The notes below the pieces were generated by a model. The model did not search any database and was not told the DNA's origin. It saw only the letters and a program-made list of their open reading frames with translations. A DNA stretch of 29,654 bases from 73-13 sp035556395. Lineage in GTDB: Bacteria; Actinomycetota; Actinomycetes; Actinomycetales; Microbacteriaceae. This document shows, in pieces, positions 1-6,151 of this stretch. The stretch is taken from contig DATMFB010000259.1 of NCBI GenBank assembly GCA_035556395.1, positions 1 to 29,654 on the forward strand. The letters are read 5' to 3'. Position numbers and translations under genes: made by a program. The first letter of the stretch is position 1. Every line of letters starts with the position of its first letter.

Positions 1-24
1 AAATCCATGTGATCTTCCGTTCCA

Positions 25-50
25 TGAGCGAGCGAGTCGAGTCGAAGGGG
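25..50 (-). repeat. Dispersed repeat copy 1 (CTTCGACTCG family)
   Basis: Read on the minus strand, this stretch begins CCCCTTCGACTCGACTCGCT and ends CGCTCA. It matches the core seen at 5494-5528, 8923-8980 and 16671-16740. It lies just beyond the hydantoinase stop codon, separated from it by one base. Similar short GC-rich repeats are common between actinobacterial genes. Here it may act as a transcript-end hairpin, but only one arm is clear. Confidence 0.5.
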
Positions 51-51
51 C

Positions 52-1488
52 TCAGACGAGGTACTGCGAGATCCCGCGCCTGAGGAACTGGCCGTCGCCC
101 TTGCGGCCGAGGTACTCGCCGCCGTCGACGATGACCCGCCCCCGCGAGACGACCGTGTCGACGTGCCCGTCGATCTCGAAGCCCTCCCATGCCGAGTGGT
201 CCATGTTCATGTGATGCGTCTTGCCGACGCCGATCGACGTGTGGCCTTTGGGGTCGTAGATCACGATGTCGCCGTCCGCACCGGGCTGGATGACGCCCTT
301 CTTCCCGTAGAGGCCGAACATGCGAGCCGGCGTCGTCGAGGTGAGCTCGACCCAGCGTTCGAGCGAGATCTCGCCCTGCACGACGCCCTGGTACATGAGG
401 TCCATGCGGTGCTCGACGGATCCGATGCCGTTCGGGATCTTGCGGAAGTCGCCGAGCCCCAGCTCCTTCTGATCCTTCATGCAGAAGGGGCAGTGGTCGG
501 TCGAGACCATCTGGATGTCGTTCGTTCGCAGCGACTGCCACATCGCGTTCTGATGCCCCTCGGCGCGGCTGCGCAGCGGCGTCGAGCAGACCCACTTCGC
601 ACCCTCGAAGTGCCCCCACTCGGCGCTGTCGGCGCCGAGGTGCTCCTCGAGGCTCAGGTACAGATACTGCGGGCAGGTCTCGCCGAAGACGTTCTGCCCG
701 TTGTCACGCGCGGCCGCGAGCTGCGCGACCGCCTGCTTCGCGGAGACGTGGACGACGTAGAGCGGCGCGCCCGTGAGGTTGGAGAGCATGATCGCGCGGT
801 GCGTCGCCTCCTCCTCCATCTGCCAGGCGCGGGCGATCCCGTGGAAGTACGGGTCCGTCTTGCCCTGCTCGACGAGCTGCGCGGCGAGCACGTCGATGAC
901 GGGGCCGTTCTCCGCGTGCATCATCGTGAGCAGGCCCGTGTCCGCCGCGATCTGCATCGCCCGCAGGATCTGGTCGTCGGTCGCGTAGAAGACGCCCGGG
1001 TAGGCCATGAAGAGCTTGAATGACGTGATGCCCTCGTCGATGAGCCTCGGCATGGCCGCGAGCGCGTTCGCGTCGACCCCGCCGATGATCTGGTGGAAGC
1101 CGTAGTCGATCGCGCAGTTGCCCGCGGCGAGCTCGTGCCACTTCGCGAGGCCGTCGAGCACGTCGCCGCCGGTCGTCTGCACGGCGAAGTCGATGATCGA
1201 CGTCGTGCCGCCCCAGGCGGCCGCTCGTGTGCCGGTCTCGAAGGTGTCGCTCGCGCTCGTGCCGCCGAACGGCAGCTGCATGTGGGTGTGCGCGTCGATC
1301 CCGCCGGGGATCACGTACTTGCCCGTCGCGTCGATGACCGTGTCCGCAGTCGCCGCGAGGTCGCTCCCGAGCAGCGTGCTGCCCGGTGCGAGGACCGCGA
1401 CGATCGTCTCCCCGTCGATGAGCACGTCCGCCTCGACCGAGCCGGTGGCGGAGACGACGAGCCCGCCCCTGATGAATGTCGTTGCCAT
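52..1488 (-). CDS. hydA: D-hydantoinase / dihydropyrimidinase
   Basis: A 478-residue cyclic amidohydrolase that opens the ring of dihydropyrimidines or 5-substituted hydantoins to N-carbamoyl products in the cytoplasm. The binuclear metal site of the family is visible: H67 and H69 in GIDAHTHMQLPFGG, the carboxylatable lysine K158 in SFKLFMAYPG, H191 in MMHAENG, H247 in VVHVSA and D331 in STDHCPF. The length is normal for the family. The ATG at 1488 is preceded by a good ribosome binding site (GGAG about 7 nt upstream). The gene lies 16 bp downstream of the nitrilase-fold carbamoylase, which would hydrolyse its product, so the two form an operon. Whether the natural substrate is a pyrimidine or a hydantoin cannot be read from the sequence. 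A fully hydrolytic dihydropyrimidinase of uracil catabolism is equally possible. Confidence 0.93.
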   Translation of the reverse strand: MATTFIRGGLVVSATGSVEADVLIDGETIVAVLAPGSTLLGSDLAATADTVIDATGKYVIPGGIDAHTHMQLPFGGTSASDTFETGTRAAAWGGTTSIIDFAVQTTGGDVLDGLAKWHELAAGNCAIDYGFHQIIGGVDANALAAMPRLIDEGITSFKLFMAYPGVFYATDDQILRAMQIAADTGLLTMMHAENGPVIDVLAAQLVEQGKTDPYFHGIARAWQMEEEATHRAIMLSNLTGAPLYVVHVSAKQAVAQLAAARDNGQNVFGETCPQYLYLSLEEHLGADSAEWGHFEGAKWVCSTPLRSRAEGHQNAMWQSLRTNDIQMVSTDHCPFCMKDQKELGLGDFRKIPNGIGSVEHRMDLMYQGVVQGEISLERWVELTSTTPARMFGLYGKKGVIQPGADGDIVIYDPKGHTSIGVGKTHHMNMDHSAWEGFEIDGHVDTVVSRGRVIVDGGEYLGRKGDGQFLRRGISQYLV

Positions 1489-1504
1489 GGCGTTCTCCTC
1501 TCGC

Positions 1505-2356
1505 CTACGGCGCGACGATGTCGCCGTAGGTGTCCGGCCGGCGGTCGCGGTAGAACTGCCAGTTGTCCCGCGCGGTGCGCACGAGGTCGAGGTCGAGGTC
1601 GCGCACGAGCAGCTCCTCGTGCTCGCTCGAGCCGACGTCGCCGACGAAGTTGCCCTGCGGGTCGATGACCTGGCTCGTGCCGTAGAAGAACACCGCCTCG
1701 TCGCCGTACTCGTTGTCCTCGAGGCCGACGCGGTTGGGCTGGAGCACGAAGTAGCCGTTCGCGACCGCCGCCGCGGGGCCCTCGATCTCCCAGAGGCGAT
1801 TCGAGAGGCCCGGCTTCGTCGCGTTCGGGTTGAAGACGATGTGCGCGCCGCGCAGCCCGTACTCGCGCCAGCCCTCCGGGAAGTGCCGGTCGTAGCAGAT
1901 GTAGGTGCCGACCGGGCCGACCGCGGTATCGAAGACGGGGTAGCCGAGGTTGCCCGGGCGGAAGTAGAACTTCTCCCAGAACTTCTCGACGTGCGGGATG
2001 TGGTTCTTGCGGTACTTGCCGAGGTACGTCCCGTCGGCGTCGACGACGAGCGTCGTGTTGTAGTAGATGCCCGCGTCCGCCTCCTCGTAGATGGGGAGGA
2101 TCATGACGGTCCCCAGCTCCTTCGCGACCGACTGGAAGCGCGTGAGGATCGGGCCGCCCTCGGCCGGCTGGGCGAACTTGTAGTACTTGGGGTCCTGCGT
2201 GATCCCGAAGTAGGGCCCGTGGAAGAGCTCCTGGAAGCAGACGATCTGCGCGCCCTGGGCCGCCGCGTCGCGCGCGAAGCCCTCGTGCTTGTCGATCATG
2301 GACGCCTCGTCGCCCGTCCACTTCGTCTGGCTGATGGCTGCTCGAACAACTGTCAT
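1505..2356 (-). CDS. Nitrilase-superfamily N-carbamoyl amidohydrolase (beta-ureidopropionase-like)
   Basis: A 283-residue carbon-nitrogen hydrolase. The Glu-Lys-Cys triad of the superfamily is visible as E43 (CFQELFHGPYF), K117 (YRKNHIPH) and C154 (YICYDRHFPE). The sequence around the cysteine resembles beta-ureidopropionases and N-carbamoylputrescine amidases. The ATG at 2356 has a near-perfect AGGAGG 7-8 nt upstream. It is the first gene of an operon with the hydantoinase, so it probably removes the carbamoyl group from the ring-opened product, giving an amino acid, CO2 and ammonia. N-carbamoylputrescine amidase would be the main alternative, but the hydantoinase partner argues for pyrimidine or hydantoin breakdown. 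Confidence 0.88.
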   Translation of the reverse strand: MTVVRAAISQTKWTGDEASMIDKHEGFARDAAAQGAQIVCFQELFHGPYFGITQDPKYYKFAQPAEGGPILTRFQSVAKELGTVMILPIYEEADAGIYYNTTLVVDADGTYLGKYRKNHIPHVEKFWEKFYFRPGNLGYPVFDTAVGPVGTYICYDRHFPEGWREYGLRGAHIVFNPNATKPGLSNRLWEIEGPAAAVANGYFVLQPNRVGLEDNEYGDEAVFFYGTSQVIDPQGNFVGDVGSSEHEELLVRDLDLDLVRTARDNWQFYRDRRPDTYGDIVAP

Positions 2357-2383
2357 CGGGTGCCTCCTGGGTTCCGCGCGTCA

Positions 2384-2411
2384 GTCAACCTTGACGACGT
2401 TTCTCGAACGT
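2384..2411. promoter_or_regulatory. Two adjacent dyads upstream of the carbamoylase-hydantoinase operon
   Basis: GTCAACCTTGAC (2384-2395) is an inverted repeat with a 2-nt centre. ACGTTTCTCGAACGT (2397-2411) is a second, with 5-nt arms and a 5-nt centre. Both lie in the only non-coding stretch (2357-2431) that can hold the promoter of the leftward operon, about 30-55 bp before its start codon. They look like operator half-sites for a catabolic regulator. No regulator gene lies nearby in the window, so this is inference. Confidence 0.35.
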
Positions 2412-2431
2412 TACGCGTTGTGTCGACGCGG

Positions 2432-2992
2432 TTAAACCCCCGACACGGAAACCCCGGACGACGACTTCGACGCCCGTCCGGCCTCGCGCGCCGCGAAGAC
2501 GATGATGACGACCGCCGCGATCGGCAGATAGAAGTCGCTCCAGAAGATCGGGCCGGCATTGCCGAACGCCATGTTGCCGGTCGCGATGATGTCGACGAGG
2601 TGCACGAGTCCGGCACCGAAGAGGAACACGGCGTTCGGCACGTTGGCCACGAGCTTCGCGGTCCAGCCGGCGCGTCTCGGGAACGCGATGACGGCGGCGA
2701 TGCCGATCCCGAGCGATGCGAGCGCGAGCTCCATCTGGAACGGGCTCTGCGCCCAGCCGATCTGCTCCGCCGAGAAGTCGCCGAGGAAGGAGTGGAAGAC
2801 GAAGTTGACGAGGTTGGAGATGCCGACGGCGAAGAGCGTCCACCAGTCGAGGATCGTCCGCCACCCGGTCCCGCCCTTCCAGCGGTGGTGGCGGCCCGCG
2901 ACGATGAGTGCGATGACGATCCCGATGACCGCGAAGGTCACGTAGTAGTCACCGGCGATGAACATCGTTACCGAGGTGAGGAAATCCTGCAT
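2432..2992 (-). CDS. Small integral membrane protein (DUF6790-like)
   Basis: A 186-residue protein with about four hydrophobic segments: roughly residues 15-35, 50-70, 85-110 and 145-170. The stretch GWAQSPFQMELALASLGIGI resembles the DUF6790 family of unknown function; that assignment is from memory. The start at 2992 was chosen because the longer upstream reading frame is only the antisense of cofD, and because a TACTGT hexamer ends 7 nt before this ATG, as for a leaderless mRNA. The stop codon is 75 bp upstream of the carbamoylase gene on the same strand, so it could be co-transcribed with that operon. It diverges from cofD across an 18-bp gap. Function unknown. Confidence 0.75.
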   Translation of the reverse strand: MQDFLTSVTMFIAGDYYVTFAVIGIVIALIVAGRHHRWKGGTGWRTILDWWTLFAVGISNLVNFVFHSFLGDFSAEQIGWAQSPFQMELALASLGIGIAAVIAFPRRAGWTAKLVANVPNAVFLFGAGLVHLVDIIATGNMAFGNAGPIFWSDFYLPIAAVVIIVFAAREAGRASKSSSGVSVSGV

Positions 2993-2998
2993 GCTCCG

Positions 2999-3005
2999 TA
3001 CAGTA
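2999..3005. promoter_or_regulatory. Overlapping divergent -10 elements, cofD / membrane protein
   Basis: TACAGT (2999-3004) on the plus strand ends 6 nt before the cofD GTG. TACTGT (3005-3000) on the minus strand ends 7 nt before the membrane-protein ATG. The seven bases TACAGTA therefore serve as a -10 in both directions. The spacing predicts that both mRNAs start at or next to their start codon. No convincing -35 was found on either side. Confidence 0.5.
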
Positions 3006-3010
3006 GCGAG

Positions 3011-4033
3011 GTGGCCGCACCCATCTCCATCACCGTGCTCGCCGGCGGCGTCGGCGGATCGCGCTTCGTCCTCGGGATCCGCGAGGCGGCCAGGCGCCGC
3101 TGGCCCTCGAACGGCCCCTCGGGCACTGCGGCGCAGATCACCGTCATCGCGAACACCGGCGACGACCTTTGGCTCTCCGGCGTGCGGCTCCAGCCCGACG
3201 TCGACTCGCTGCTCTACGCGCTCGCCGGTGTCAACGACGCCGTCCGCGGCTGGGGCCGCGAGTCCGACAGCGAGCGGGTGTCGGCCGAGCTGCAGGAGTG
3301 GGGCGCCGGGTGGCCCTGGTTCACGCTCGGCGACCTCGACCTCGGCACGCACCTCGCGAGGACGGGGTGGCTGCGCGAGGGGCTCACCGTCTCCGAGGTC
3401 GTCGCGCGGCTGAGCGAGCGGTGGCCGCTCGGGGTGCGGCTGCTGCCGATGACGGACGCCGAGGTGGACACGCACGTCGTGACGGCCGACGGGCGCATGC
3501 ACTTCCAGGAGTGGTGGACGCTGCACCGCGCGAACGTGCCGGCGATCGGGTTCGAGAACGTCGGGATCGCGAGCGCGACGCCGGGCGCCGGTGTGCTCGA
3601 GGCGATCGGCTCGGCTGACGCGGTGCTCCTCGCGCCCTCCAACCCGGTGGTCTCGATCGGGCCGATCCTCGCGGTGCCCGGGATCGCCGAGGCGATCGCG
3701 GCGACGGCCGGCGGGGTCGTCGGCGTCTCCCCCATCATCGGCGGGGCCGTCGTGCGCGGCATGGCCGATGCGTGTCTCGCGGCGCTCGACGTCCCGACCG
3801 CGGCCGACGCCGTGGGCCTGCGCTACGGACCGCGCGGCGGACACGGCGCCTACGACCGTGCCGAGCTCCCGGGCCTGCTCGACGCCTGGCTCATCGCGGA
3901 GGAGGACGCCGCGCTCCGGGCCGGTATCGAGACCGCGGGCCTGCACGCGATCGTCGAGCCGCTCTGGATGAGCGACGAGGACGCCTCGGCCGCGCTCGCC
4001 TCCGCCGCGCTCGACGCGGCGCTCCGCTCCTGA
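3011..4033 (+). CDS. cofD: LPPG:FO 2-phospho-L-lactate transferase (CofD/FbiA)
   Basis: A 340-residue enzyme of coenzyme F420 synthesis. It transfers the phospholactate or phosphoenolpyruvate-derived moiety from the guanylylated donor onto FO, giving F420-0 or its dehydro form. Family signatures are present: the N-terminal nucleotide loop ITVLAGGVGGSRFVLG (from about residue 7), NTGDDLW, the FTLGDLDLGTHLART segment and the late APSNPVVSIGPILAVPGI segment. The GTG at 3011 places this N-terminal loop at its usual distance and sits 6 nt after a TACAGT -10. A longer open frame runs upstream but is the antisense of other genes. It converges on the cofE-cofC fusion, which supplies the preceding and following pathway steps. 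fbiC (FO synthase) is not in the window. Confidence 0.95.
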   Translation: MAAPISITVLAGGVGGSRFVLGIREAARRRWPSNGPSGTAAQITVIANTGDDLWLSGVRLQPDVDSLLYALAGVNDAVRGWGRESDSERVSAELQEWGAGWPWFTLGDLDLGTHLARTGWLREGLTVSEVVARLSERWPLGVRLLPMTDAEVDTHVVTADGRMHFQEWWTLHRANVPAIGFENVGIASATPGAGVLEAIGSADAVLLAPSNPVVSIGPILAVPGIAEAIAATAGGVVGVSPIIGGAVVRGMADACLAALDVPTAADAVGLRYGPRGGHGAYDRAELPGLLDAWLIAEEDAALRAGIETAGLHAIVEPLWMSDEDASAALASAALDAALRS

Positions 4034-4046
4034 CCGCCTCGCGTGC

Positions 4047-4104
4047 GCTGACGTTCGGCACATCCGCTGGCGTTCTACCGTCGGCGAATGCGCCGAACGT
4101 CAGC
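4047..4104. terminator. 13-bp perfect inverted repeat between convergent cofD and cofE-cofC
   Basis: GCTGACGTTCGGC at 4047-4059 is exactly complementary to GCCGAACGTCAGC at 4092-4104, with 32 nt between them. It fills almost the whole gap between the two convergent stop codons, so it could end transcription in both directions. It lacks a U-run, so it is not a classical intrinsic terminator. It may instead be a repeat element or an RNA-protecting hairpin. Confidence 0.5.
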
Positions 4105-4114
4105 AGATAGCGAC

Positions 4115-5557
4115 TCAGGGGCGCAGCAGCGCGGCGGTGCGGGGGCCGAGCGTGCCGTGTGTCCGCGCGGCGTCGAGGTGCTCGAGCATGTCGACGTCGC
4201 GGCGCACACCCCAGTCCGACGGCAGCACGAGTTCCGTGAATCCGGCCGCACGATGCGCGGCGGCCGAGTCCGCCCCGAACCGCGGCTCGAACGGGAGCCG
4301 AGCGCGGGCCGTCGCGAGCGCGCTGCCCGTGCCGTCGGCATCCGGCACGAAGGCGCGGCCGGCGGTCGCGGCGAGCGCGAGCGCGTGCGTGAGCTCGGCC
4401 GGCGCGAGCGCCGGGAGGTCCCCGAGGAGCACCGCCCGATCGGCATCGGTGCCCGCCGCCTCGATGCCGAGCGCGATCGCGGTGCGCAGCCCGTCGGCGG
4501 TGTCGTGCACGACCTCGACTCCGCGGATCCCGCTGACCGCGGCAGCCGTCGCGGCATCGGCGGTCACCACGAGCACTCGCGCGACCGCGTCGGACGCGGC
4601 CGCCGCCTCGATCGTGTCGACGGCGATGGCCCGTGCGAGGTCGACCCGGTCGACACCCGGCACCGCGAGTCTGGACTTCCCGGTGGCCGCGGGCTTGACC
4701 GGCACGATGACCGTCCAGCCCGGCACCGCGGCGGCCGTGGCCGCGAGCGCCGCCTGGTAGCCCTCTCGCCACGCCTCCGCCGCGCCGAGGCGGAAGAGGT
4801 CCTCGCGGGCGGGCCGCTGGAGCGCTCGGGCCCCTGGCTCGTCGAGCGAGTCGGTCACGAGGCGCCCCAGCCCGCGCACGACCGCGACGGGGATCCCCGA
4901 GGTCTTGCCCTTGACGAGCTCGGCGGCCGACGCGATCTCGTCGCCGAGCGCCGCGATCGTCGCCTCCAGAACGCGACCGCCCGAGTCCGTCGACCCGCGG
5001 AGGTCCTGGACGACCCGCACCCCCGCCGCGCCGATCGCCTGATCGATCTGACCGGCGCGCCAGGCGCGGCCAAGCGTGTCGGAGAGCACGACGCCCACCC
5101 GAGCCCCGGTCACGGCGCGCAGGGCGACCGCGAGCGCGCGCGCCGAGGCGTCGGGGTCGAGCGGGAGCAGCAGCACCTCGCCGTCCGCCGCGTTCGACGC
5201 ATCGACGCCCGCGGCGGCGAGGATGAGGCCCTGCGGGTTCTCGACGATGCGCGTGCGGCCGCCGGCGTGCTCGACCGTCGCGACGACCCGGACGGTCTCC
5301 GCGTCGATGACGCCATCGCGTTCTGCCGCCTCGACGATGCGGCCCTCCGCCTTCGAGACGACCTTCGAGGTGACGACGAGGATGTCGCCGTCGGCCGGGC
5401 CGAACTCGCCGTACGCCCGCGCGATGATCGCGGCGAGATCGTCGCCGGGGCGGATCTCGGGGATGCCCGTCAGGCCGGTGACGGAGAAGGTCGGACCCTC
5501 CGACTCGCTGCGCTCGCTCAAGGAGCGGGGGGATTCGCTCGGGGGGAGCGCGGTCAC
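4115..5557 (-). CDS. Fused F420-0:L-glutamate ligase (CofE) and 2-phospho-L-lactate guanylyltransferase (CofC)
   Basis: A 480-residue two-domain protein of F420 synthesis. Residues about 24-272 are CofE-like: GIPEIRPGDDL, VVTSKVVSKAEGR (63-73), LSDTLGRAWRAGQIDQAIG (159-176). This domain adds glutamates to F420-0. Residues about 282-480 are CofC-like: VPVKPAATGKSRLA, LLGDLPAL, VPDADGTGSALATAR and FGADSAAAH. This domain activates phospholactate or PEP with GTP. In mycobacterial FbiB the CofE domain is instead followed by an FMN-binding nitroreductase-like domain, so the partner here differs. The GTG start overlaps the coaD stop as GTGA, which suggests translational coupling. The first ~22 residues before the CofE core are partly encoded by a dispersed repeat (5494-5528). 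A later TTG in frame is a less likely start. Confidence 0.92.
   Translation of the reverse strand: MTALPPSESPRSLSERSESEGPTFSVTGLTGIPEIRPGDDLAAIIARAYGEFGPADGDILVVTSKVVSKAEGRIVEAAERDGVIDAETVRVVATVEHAGGRTRIVENPQGLILAAAGVDASNAADGEVLLLPLDPDASARALAVALRAVTGARVGVVLSDTLGRAWRAGQIDQAIGAAGVRVVQDLRGSTDSGGRVLEATIAALGDEIASAAELVKGKTSGIPVAVVRGLGRLVTDSLDEPGARALQRPAREDLFRLGAAEAWREGYQAALAATAAAVPGWTVIVPVKPAATGKSRLAVPGVDRVDLARAIAVDTIEAAAASDAVARVLVVTADAATAAAVSGIRGVEVVHDTADGLRTAIALGIEAAGTDADRAVLLGDLPALAPAELTHALALAATAGRAFVPDADGTGSALATARARLPFEPRFGADSAAAHRAAGFTELVLPSDWGVRRDVDMLEHLDAARTHGTLGPRTAALLRP
5494..5528 (+). repeat. Dispersed repeat copy 2, inside the CofE-CofC N-terminus
   Basis: Contains CGACTCGCTGCGCTCGCTCA (5501-5520), the same core as at 16671-16703, preceded by GACCCTC. 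It is translated on the minus strand as part of the low-complexity stretch PRSLSERSESEGP at the fusion protein's N-terminus, before the conserved CofE core begins. Confidence 0.6.
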
Positions 5558-6042
5558 GACGCGTTCGGCCGCAGGAACCTCGCGACCGCGTGCGGGACAT
5601 ACGGCCGGACGTCGCCGCCGAGCGAGTTGACCTGGCGCACGAGCGAGCTCGAGACGTGCGCGTGCTCGGGGTTCGGGAGCAGGAAGACCGTCTCCACCCC
5701 GGCGAGGTCGCGATTCACGATCGCCATCGGCGTCTCGTAGACGAGGTCGGTCTGACCGCGCACGCCCTTGACGAGGACCGTCGCGCCGACATCCGTGCAG
5801 TAGTCGACGAGGAGCCCCACGCTCCAGCTCGTGACGAGGATGTTCCCCGAGATCCGCGCCTCGGCGATCGAGTCCTTGATGAGGGCGACCCGATCCGAGA
5901 ACGGGATGAGCGCCGTCTTCCCGGGATTGTGGACGACGAGGACGTGCAGCTCGTCGAAGATCCCCGCCGCACGACCGATCACGTCGAGGTGACCGAGCGT
6001 GATCGGATCGAATGAGCCGGGAACGACGGCGATGCGGGTCAC
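5554..6042 (-). CDS. coaD: Pantetheine-phosphate adenylyltransferase (PPAT)
   Basis: A 162-residue enzyme that adenylates 4'-phosphopantetheine to dephospho-CoA, the penultimate step of CoA synthesis. The nucleotidyltransferase signature GSFDPITLGHLD (residues 9-20, T-x-G-H at 15-18) is at the N-terminus. The substrate-binding KGVRGQTDLVYE segment and a C-terminal HVSSSLVRQ segment (the usual ISSTxVR site) are present. Length is typical. The GTG at 6042 is 7 nt after a TACTCT -10 (6055-6050), as for a leaderless mRNA. Its stop codon overlaps the start of the cofE-cofC fusion. It follows recG on the same strand after 109 bp, as in many actinobacteria. Confidence 0.96.
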   Translation of the reverse strand: MTRIAVVPGSFDPITLGHLDVIGRAAGIFDELHVLVVHNPGKTALIPFSDRVALIKDSIAEARISGNILVTSWSVGLLVDYCTDVGATVLVKGVRGQTDLVYETPMAIVNRDLAGVETVFLLPNPEHAHVSSSLVRQVNSLGGDVRPYVPHAVARFLRPNAS

Positions 6043-6049
6043 GGCGACA

Positions 6050-6055
6050 AGAGTA
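6050..6055 (-). promoter_or_regulatory. -10 element of coaD (leaderless)
   Basis: TACTCT on the minus strand ends 7 nt before the coaD GTG. Its spacing matches the other TANNNT-N6-8-start arrangements in the window. It gives coaD and cofE-cofC a promoter separate from recG. Confidence 0.45.
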
Positions 6056-6151
6056 GCCGGGGCCACCGCGACCGGCCTGAAGGATTTCGCCAGATGACTC
6101 AGCCCGCCCAGCCCGCATCGCCCCCAGCCGCGCGTCCCGCTCGCGCGCATG

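Noticed and set aside
1118..3010. Long upstream extension of the cofD reading frame
   Set aside because: It is antisense to the hydantoinase, carbamoylase and membrane-protein genes. The CofD family begins at the nucleotide loop just after 3011.
2432..4063. A 543-residue version of the membrane protein
   Set aside because: The first ~357 residues are antisense to cofD and highly charged. The hydrophobic protein starts at 2992, with a -10 at the right spacing.
4115..6118. A 667-residue version of the CofE-CofC fusion
   Set aside because: The extra N-terminal part is coaD read in another frame. The GTGA overlap gives the natural start.
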